A DNA stretch of 64,000 nt from Areca catechu (Eukaryota > Streptophyta > Magnoliopsida > Arecales > Arecaceae). Below are positions 56,321 through 64,000 of the stretch, in pieces. Position 1 is the stretch's first letter. Every line of letters begins with the position of its first letter. Position numbers and translations under genes: made by a program. The notes beneath the pieces were generated by a model that was given only the letters and a program-made list of their open reading frames with translations, was not told where the DNA came from and did no database searches. The stretch covers positions 16,340,827 to 16,404,826 of the forward strand of contig CM038051.1 of assembly GCA_021397845.1 (NCBI GenBank). Reading direction: 5' to 3'.

Positions 56321-57540
56321 ATAATGTATGTTTACTGCACCGCCTCTGGTAGATAAAGAATTATCCAATTACTAATTTAAACTTATCTTGGAACAGGGTC
56401 CAAAGGACCAAAGGTATAGACGAATCAAGCATATGATAAATCACCCCTGAATGGGTCGGGGAAAACAAAAAATCCAAAGAGTAATGTCAAATGTTTCGGT
56501 GTCCCCTTTTGTTCCGAAACTATTTCCGTTACCGTTCGGCCATGACAAAATCTTGGTCGGTTAATAAACGTTCGACATATATATTGAAAACTACCTTATT
56601 TATTTATTTATTTATTTTATTTTTTTATAGATACGACGGATAAGCCTCCAGAAAAGCCCCTGGAAAACTAACAGCCAAGACAATAACCGACAAACAAAAT
56701 GAAACTGTGCCTTTTTTTTTTTCGTCTTCGCCTTCGCAATCCCTTATCCACGTAGAGGACATGAGCGAACAATAGCCATCGATTCAACTTAATCTACGGC
56801 CTTAGTTCCACCCTTTCCCCGCCCAGAGCCTTTCAATACTCTCATCGTCAATTATTGTTACTAAGCTGCAATGCACGCGTTGCCAACTAGGGTCTTCATG
56901 CCATCAGCTTTAGTTATTTATATGGATATTGACGCACTTTAGTGTTATGGTAGTTAAATGATAAGATGCCTATCAAGATAGCATGACTGTTTACTTGCTC
57001 CATCGACTTCGTTTGTTGAACTTGGCATGCAATTGACATTAAATTCAGATAATTAGATTGAAAAAGGTTGACTTTTCAATGTGAATCTGATATAATCAAC
57101 ACTTGAGACCAATTGGGTTTCCAGAATGAATCCATGTCCATAGAGTTGAGTCTTTATCCTAAAGAGAAACCGGTAGCTTGTTGTGGTTAGCTGAACAAAG
57201 CAATTTCCTGACAACACCATCTTGTAAACGAGAAATGCAGGAAAGCAATGGACCATTTCCTCACCCCATTTGATGAATGAAGGTAGTTGACAATGATTAT
57301 TAGTCTTTTGACTCTTTAAGATTTTGTTTTGCATTTTATTTCGGCATACAAGCCAATATATCTCTGCAGAACCAACGTTCTCTCACCTTTCTAGTTCCTG
57401 TTTCTAGAACAGAAACTATCACAGGAATGCCTGTGTTGCTAGGAAACATTGAAAATAAAGTTCTCTTCAAGAAATTCTTCATTATTCATCAAATGAGTCT
57501 CAGTTGAATGGTCTGCTTGTTTTAAATTTCTTTCATTTGA
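56321..57540. other. Unassigned intergenic sequence
   Basis: No supported gene. A pyrimidine run (56711-56728) and A/T-rich tracts only. Confidence 0.4.
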
Positions 57541-58210
57541 TCGCATGTTATCTTCTGCAGGCATGCTATTGATATGTCCAGTTTGTATACAGAGTCTATG
57601 TACATGCATCACTGTACCTTCCCAAGAGCGTATCTTCTTTTTTTTTTTTTTTGAGAACCTAAGAGGGCATCTTTTATGTCAGTCGACTGGACCTCCAAAT
57701 TTCAAGCCCCTGAGAGTTCTGACTAGCATGTTGAGATCAAAAGCTTGCACTTACCGAGCTTGAGATTTTACTTGGCCTGATATTTGTTCTTATAATGTTT
57801 CTGTAATTAGCTAAATCATCACTTCACAGAACCATGCAGAGACACTTTTAAGGCCATTTGACTGATGTTGCAATCCATCTTCGGAATCAGGAGAAAGCTG
57901 TTCAAGCTGCTGCAGATCTTATTGGTAAACTCCATATCTGTGGTTGTCCTTAATTCCAAAATATTTATCTTTCCTCCCCACCATCTGGTGCTAGTTTCAA
58001 TTTTCTTCTTGTCTGTGGCAATTTGCATTTTTATTTGTTGATTCATATGAAGAATGGGAAATAAGAATTCACTGGCTTTTACACACTTTAAATCTGGAAA
58101 GATCAGGGCAATAATTATTCTTGCAATTCAGGAACCTACTTGGGGTCATGACCCGATTGAAGATCTGCATGCAGAGGCTAGGTCATGTATGTGCTGCCTG
58201 CCAGAAGGTT
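57541..58210 (+). pseudogene. Exon-like fragments of an unrecognised gene
   Basis: Three pieces look like exons. (a) After acceptor 'cttctgcag' (57552-57560): 'HAIDMSSLYTESMYM'. (b) About 57846-57925: 'DVAIHLRNQEKAVQAAADLI' followed by a good donor 'ttg|gtaaac'. (c) After acceptor 'gcaattcag' (58122-58130): 'PTWGHDPIEDLHAEARS'. They do not join into one clear frame and I do not recognise the protein. A decayed gene or captured exons is the likeliest reading. Confidence 0.3.
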
Positions 58211-58790
58211 GGATTTGTTTCATCTAAAGCATCAGAATTATGATCCTGAAAACTAAAATCTGATGGAGTAACCTTAACATGAGCTTGGATTTGCTTTTTT
58301 CCGTAAGTTACATCCTCTGCCATGACCTGCACACTTTTGTTCATTTTACAGTCACCATTCCTCACTTTTCACGATCCTTGATCCAATCTTTGTTACTTTA
58401 CTATGCAACAAAATCACAATTATTTCTCGACTTCTAAACTTCTTCAACTCCAACACAAACATACAAATCAATAAAAAATTATAAATAATAAAAAAAAGGA
58501 ATAGACGTTTCAAGTCTTTTTTTATTTATGTACAATTAATGCAGAGAACAAGAACCAGTTCCGAATGAACAGTGGACCATCCTACAAATGAATTGACATT
58601 TTTTATCAATAGCTGATCTGTTAGGGTTGCTGGCATTGTTTGAGATTTGAATTTGACATTTGAACGGAGGAAAGCCAGAGGAAGGTTACTGTTGTGGTTT
58701 CCCATGCTAATGGGTGAAAAAGCTGAGAGATGATTTCCGTGTACAGATCCATTCTTCTGGAGTTATTCCAAATATAAGTGTTCCTGGATT

Positions 58791-61700
58791 TCAGTCAAAT
58801 TCCAGAACCACCTTACCAGGAACAAGCCTTCCATCTTTTACCGCATGAGCTTCTCTAACTTGGGTGATTGGAAATGTTTTCTCCACCGGTATCTTTAGCT
58901 TTCCAGCTTCTGATAGTCTGCTGATCTCATCTAGACCTTCAGCATCAGCCCTCATGTATGTCCACCAATACTCTAGCAACAAAAAAATCGATTGGAATTA
59001 TAAAAATAATGATGATGGTGAATGGTGAATCACACTTTCCAAAAAATCACGCATAAAGAGGATTTTTTAAAATGAAAATCAAAACATGTGCTAGAGAAAG
59101 ATAATATACGCTGTATACAGGGATACAGTGGACCCTCATGCTTTAACAGAAGGATGGAAAAACAAACAAATAAAAAAATGATGAAGCACAAACAATTCAG
59201 GGGCTTTAACCAATGCCAGGCAATCATGCAAAATCTCCATGTATGGAAATTTGCATATCACTATCGCTACAATATATACTTTAAATAACAAAATCCAAAA
59301 GTATAGACCATGATTGATAAATGAGAAGATAAACTGCAATTATGTGACTAAATCCCCCCAGGAAAGAAATATAGATAAGATACATTCTTAAAATATATAA
59401 TAAGCTAAGAATGAGATCAAACTTAACACTAAAATATCCACTTGCTGAGCTTGATGCCTCACCTGCTAGTAGATCTTTTGTAGAAAATTTCCACCGACAA
59501 CCAGTATGATGAGCAAGATTAGCAACAAAAGAAAGTGTTATATTGATTGTGTTTGTGTACGCATAGCAAGTTGTATAACTGTAACGCTCATAGAGCAAAC
59601 ATCCCTGAATGGAGAGCAATACAACAATAGAGTTAAAGTTTGCGGTCAGTACTACATCATCACCATTCCAGGAAAAAGATGAAGACAAGGCCAACACATC
59701 CTTATCCCTTTTAATCATAGAATCAAAATTCCATAAAGTAGTTATTGACAGCTTACGGACTATACCTCAAATTAACTGATAAAGAAAAGCAGGTGCATAT
59801 AGATAATGGTCACTATTATTGGGTTCATCTGACCAAGAAGTTTTAGGAAAAGTTTAGAAGACGATGGGAACCAGAATGCCACTGAATAAAAGCTGCAACA
59901 GCAAACCAATCTCTTGATCTCAAAAAGAAGAAAACCTATCCTCCTTTTTTTTAAAAAAAAGGATAAAAAACTGTGTGCATTTCTAAAAGTCCTATTAATT
60001 AAAGAAGCCACAACAATTGGTTAGCACTAGCAGTTGTCTAACATCCATGCAAAAGCTAAAGATGATTCTGTTGTCACTTGGCACGCTACTTCTTTTGAGG
60101 AACAGAAATTAAATGACGTTCAGGACTCTATGAAGTGGCATATATTAAAGATGCAATGCTGTTGGAGGGAAAAGAGATTCTTCCGAGCTACTAAGAGAAA
60201 CTATGACAAGATGATGGACAGCAAAAGTCCTGTGGATGTAATGAGCAAATCAGACTGCATATAAGGAACAAAGATGGGTGGTATTTTGGTGTTTGACCCT
60301 ATTTCAGGTAGCATCACAACAGGAGGTGGTGGAATTGCAACACATATGGAACTAAAATGGGATAGAAACATCAGTTTAGAAAATTGTATGGTATTCAGAA
60401 TGTTTGTAAAACCTAAGCTGCAAATGTAGATCCGAATCTGCTCAGAACACAATGCCATAACCATAACTATAACCATAACCTTCGAGCCTTTTCCCAACTA
60501 TTTAGGATTGGCTTTATAGATCGTTATTCACCAAGTGTTCTTATTTAGGGCCAGATGTTATTCTAAGTTTCTCCAAATCATTACAACCTCGATACAGGTC
60601 ACCCAAAATCTTCCCCTCATTTTCTTACTACCTTCAAGATAAACCAAATTACCTCTTCTTAGTTGAACAGGACCAAACCATCTCAATTCATTTTCTGTTA
60701 CTTTGTTCTTAATCCATGCAACTCCTATAGCTCCTCTAATATATTCATTTTTATTTTATCTTGTCTAGTTTTACCACACATTCATCTTAACATTCTCATT
60801 AGTCATTTCCACTATACCTTGTTTTACTTTATCTTGTGTAACTCTCCAAGTATTCTTATTTAGAGCCACATGTTATTCTAAGTTTCTCCAAGTTCTTACA
60901 ACCTCTATACATGTGACCTTAGATCCTTCCCTCATTTTCTTACTACCTTCAACATGAACCAAAGTACCTCTTCTTAGTTGTACCTGTGAATATGTCTCAA
61001 TCCATTTTCCATTACTTTTTTCTTAATTTGTGCAACTCCTATAGCTCCTCTAATTTATTCAATTGTTATTTTTTCTTATCTAGTTTTACCACACATTCAT
61101 CCTAACATTCTCATTTTATTGTCCAGCACTCTGAGCGACAATATGGCACGCCTAACCATTCTATGAAATTTTCTTTAAGTCCTAAGGCATGTGCCTATCA
61201 TAATATTCTATATGCACCTTTCCACTTGATCCAATCAGCGCTAAGGCCAAGAAAATGACCAAGTCGCAATGAATCAATCAAACACCAAGTCCCACTCACA
61301 TAATTGACGATAATGCATATCATGGCGTCACATAACTATCAAGCTAAATGTTGTTGCTGCACTATGAAATGTGTAAATGGATTTAAGAGCAAAAGATTTT
61401 TTCCCTGGAGTTTAGGAGGGGCTAATCCCCACCTGCAACCCTATACCCACCACACCCTTCGAGGGTTGACTCCAACTGGAATCGAACCCCTGCTCTCTTT
61501 CCTGAGTGGCAAGGGATGATACCATCCACAAGTGTTTATTGCTGAGCAAAACAGACTGTTGTAATGGATTCCAAGGGAGGTATACAGTTTTTGTCAGCTC
61601 AATGTATATTTGATGGATCAATATTACAAAAAATATAGTGCAGTATTCATAGAAATTTGGGGGGGGGGGGGGGGGGGGGTGGAATCACTTCAGTGTTGAA

Positions 61701-64000
61701 AGGAAATCAAGTTGTAGATGGAAATTTAGCACAGCATACATGGTTCTACACTACTCTTAAAGACAAGCTTGAATTTTGATGAAAGTTCATGTAGAGACAT
61801 GGATTTTGCCACAAAAGGGATGGTCAGATTTTTAAGGAGAAACTCTAATAAGTCTTTTGGGCAGCAACCTCTCACTCTCAAATTGATTACTTCTTGAACT
61901 TTAACTTGAATGTGTTGATTTTACATTTTATAAATGCTGCTAGATAAGGATAAACAGTACCAAAATCTTCAATAATTTAAGAATTCTTTTTGCGAAGTCA
62001 AAGATGTAGAACATGTAGACTGCCCATACAATCTGGTAACTTAAATTCAAAATAACAACAGCATCTTTTATGAGAGCACAGAAACTGGTGAAACAAATTG
62101 AACTAAAGGAAAAGCAGTCTCACTTACCAAGGCTGGGACATCAAAAAGATTCTTCTTTTTCCCCTTTATTTTAGGGGAGAAATCACAAAGTTACGCCTAT
62201 ACTAATGCACCTCTAGCTACAAAGATTTCCTTGACCTTTGACCTTCACAAGGCTCATTCTCAATTTATCAAGAAAACACCACCTTTAGAAAGTGAAAGAA
62301 GCCCTTCATACCTATGCCATGAGAATAGCGGTACTCAATTTGCTTCTTTAGTAAAATAGCTGTAGCAGTGGGAAGACCAATAGCCAACCCAAACCTATCG
62401 GCTAGGGATGCTGCTTCTCCCTATAATAAGGAAATCAGCTCAAGTGTTCAATGGAATCATGTCAAAAGAAAGGAAATATGAAAAATATTTCAAGAGGTTA
62501 TTAATTCAAGAAATAGAGGGCCTGGTGGCCTGCTCAGCTACCTGCAGTGTCATATAATGTCCGCCTTTCTTCAGAAAATTAATCCCAATTCTTTCAGTTT
62601 CATGTACTCCAATTGTGTCAAGAACAGCATCAAATTGTCCTTTGATTGCTAATTCAGTATCCTGTAAAATGCAGTCAAGCATAATGTATTTACCTAAAAA
62701 TAAATATTTGTTGATCTAAGTGTTTGAACTTGGATAAGATATAGAGCTTTATTCCAGCAAGAAATTATGAGTGCTTCTAGAATGCTAGGATTAGGCATGC
62801 TGAAAGAACTTATAGAGGCCTTCTCAATAAAATATCTGACATATTTAAGTTAGCAAACTTTGAGGGAGGAGACCCAAGGTACTGCAATACACAAATATAA
62901 AAGACTCATAAATCTATTAATTTTTCCTTAAGCAATTAGATGTGGGATAATACTCCTTAAACTTCAAAAAGATAAGCAATTCATAGGCAACTAATAGATG
63001 GGGCATAGAGTGTTATTTTTTTCTTCCTTCTTTTTTTTTTTGGGTGTTTTTTTTTTTTGGGGGGGGGGGGGAGGGGGTCGGGGTGGGGTGTGCTTGATTT
63101 TGGTATCACTAAAACATATATAATTATACGTATGACATATATGATACAAAAACTTATTCCTTTTCCATTAAATTTATCCATAGGCTCCTCATGATTTGAA
63201 ATTTTCAGTGGTGATAGCAAACATTTACATGTAGCACAAGTTCCTTTTCTTCCTCCCATATTCACACAACTAATTATTGGAGAAAAAAGCCTAGTCGCAA
63301 CTTCACTTTGACTCATTCTGTCAAGCAAGAGCTGTCCAAGCATATCCAATGCCCTTGCTGAAGTAGGCATGCAAGGTGATAGGCCTAAAATAAGTAGCAG
63401 AAGGTACATACAAAAATATTAATTTGGACAAACTAAAAGAGAGAGAATTTTGAGTAAACCCTGCAAATAAAGTTTTAAACCCATTGAACTCCTATGGCAT
63501 CTGTCCTCCCTGGTACCTCAGAAACTTGAAACAAGAAAGATACTTTGGGCCATATTTTATGTGTCAATACTCAATACATAACAACAAGATAGGCCCCATC
63601 TCCCCATCCGTTCTCTAGAAGCACACCTCTATCCCAACCATTTACTTTAATTTAATGGAAACACATTCATCAATAAATTGGTCTATTCTTATGTAAAACA
63701 AAAGTTTTAGATCATTACAATAATCACTCAGAATACCATAGGGAGTCAACTTCCATTAAAATTGTTGTTGCTGTCGTTTGGAAATAACAACAGGATAGTT
63801 ACGGGCGAACCAATGGTAGCATGGTTAAACAACATTGCTAGGCAGACTCAAGCAGTATCTCTGTTTTTCACCCAACTACGTGTAAACTGCAAATTTAGGG
63901 GACCTGAAACATCTAATTTATCATAAGTTGAATAGGACCAAAAATTAGATACTTCAGTCATGTAGGCAAGACCGTAGATCTGCATGTGACTGTGTAAATC
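58791..64000 (-). CDS. RTN4IP1-like zinc-less medium-chain oxidoreductase, three 3' exons (5' part beyond right edge)
   Basis: Exons on the minus strand: 62661-62542 (40 codons, 'DTELAIKGQFDAVLDTIG'), 62420-62312 (109 nt, 'GEAASLADRFGLAIGLP') and 58972-58791 (stop TGA). Phases agree; together they give the last ~136 residues. The ending 'YWWTYMRADAEGLDEI', 'VEKTFPITQVREAH' and 'PGKVVLEFD' is typical of the reticulon-4-interacting protein 1 / quinone-oxidoreductase-like branch of the medium-chain dehydrogenase family. In other organisms this is a mitochondrial NAD(P)H-dependent enzyme linked to ubiquinone metabolism. The cofactor-binding Gly-rich motif lies in exons not in the window. The last intron (58973-62311, 3.3 kb) carries transposon debris. 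Exons show no breaks. Confidence 0.88.
59945..59960. repeat. T8A8 palindrome
   Basis: A run of T directly followed by an equal run of A, within intron sequence. It matches a recurring pattern in 46.7-60 kb. Confidence 0.9.
60455..61140 (-). mobile_element. RTE-type LINE 3' end, partly tandem-duplicated, within an intron
   Basis: On the minus strand, the complement of 'ccacacattcatcttaacattctcat' gives 'MRMLR.MCGKTR', and a later stretch gives 'LRWFG', the classic C-terminal RT region of plant RTE LINEs. The 3' end has 'tagttgggaaaaggctcgaagg' and a '(ttatgg)n' tail (60455-60485), matching RTE/Au-SINE-like ends. A block of about 317 bp is repeated ('tattcttatttag.gcca.atgttattctaag' at 60537 and 60854). 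Many stops. Confidence 0.65.
61395..61545 (-). mobile_element. SINE-like repeat with tRNA B box
   Basis: The minus strand shows 'ggggttcgattcc' (a perfect pol III B box, GGTTCGATTCC) about 40 bases downstream of 'tggtatcatcccttgcc', which is a poor A box. No acceptor-stem or anticodon-arm pairing typical of a functional tRNA is evident. Confidence 0.4.
61659..61679 (+). repeat. G21 homopolymer
   Basis: An uninterrupted G run followed by 'tgg' in the reductase intron. Similar G runs lie at about 47519-47536 and 63059-63071. Confidence 0.95.
62662..64000 (-). other. Intron of the RTN4IP1-like gene, extending past the window edge
   Basis: No further exon of the oxidoreductase is readable here, so the next upstream exon lies past 64000. 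Contains a T/G-rich homopolymer cluster (63001-63090) and an unrecognised minus-strand frame (63409-62981). Confidence 0.55.

Noticed and set aside
60034..60264. 76-codon plus-strand frame in the reductase intron
   Set aside because: No recognisable domain, no splice support, antisense to the gene and next to LINE debris.
61395..61545. tRNA gene on the minus strand
   Set aside because: Only the B box is convincing; no acceptor stem, anticodon arm or proper A box was found.

Overview
The window is plant nuclear DNA. The evidence is spliceosomal genes with 0.1-3.3 kb introns, an INDETERMINATE DOMAIN zinc-finger gene, a reticulon-4-interacting-protein-1-like oxidoreductase, chromovirus, Tat and copia LTR retrotransposons, hAT relics, SINEs and LINEs. 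Repeat style and gene content suggest a monocot, perhaps a palm, but that is an inference; no similarity search was possible.

Layout. (1) 1-13.8 kb is repeat-rich: the 3' part of a chromovirus-type LTR (1-1832), a broken minus-strand gene fragment (about 1.9-2.8 kb), tRNA-derived SINEs, a 433-bp hAT MITE (5423-5855), an LTR with a 70-bp tandem array (6371-7995), a degenerate DUF659/hAT transposase (8.0-9.4 kb) and a gag-like scrap at 13.3-13.8 kb. (2) 13.8-42.5 kb is one old Ty3/gypsy chromovirus split by four later insertions, each with a readable 5-bp target duplication: a 900-bp solo LTR inside its 5' LTR (14379-15278, GCCGG), a 2246-bp solo LTR inside RNase H (19063-21308, GAAAG), a gag-only copia element (21727-27169, CCTAC/CCTAT) and an 11.7-kb Tat-lineage element inside integrase (27960-39703, ATAAT). 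Removing them in thought rejoins the chromovirus reading frame at the three internal sites and gives the empty-site LTR sequence at the fourth. (3) 42.5-48.2 kb is mostly featureless and AT-rich. (4) 48.2-50.8 kb holds the best-supported host gene, a three-exon IDD-type C2H2 transcription factor of 460 aa with a GC-AG first intron. (5) 53.2-56.3 kb is an AT-rich fold-back repeat that received a 5'-truncated L1-type LINE (53572-55687, perfect 13-bp target duplication). (6) 58.8-64 kb is the 3' end, on the minus strand, of an RTN4IP1-like zinc-less medium-chain reductase whose 5' exons lie beyond the right edge; its large intron holds an RTE-type LINE tail and a tRNA-derived SINE-like repeat.

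Only the IDD gene and the oxidoreductase look like functional host genes. The TE reading frames are all broken. I saw no convincing wholly new biological system. The most interesting points are the fully resolvable nest, higher-order tandem repeats inside LTRs, the antisense extra gene of the Tat element, the gag-only copia element, and the GC-AG intron next to a potential Z-DNA tract in the IDD gene.
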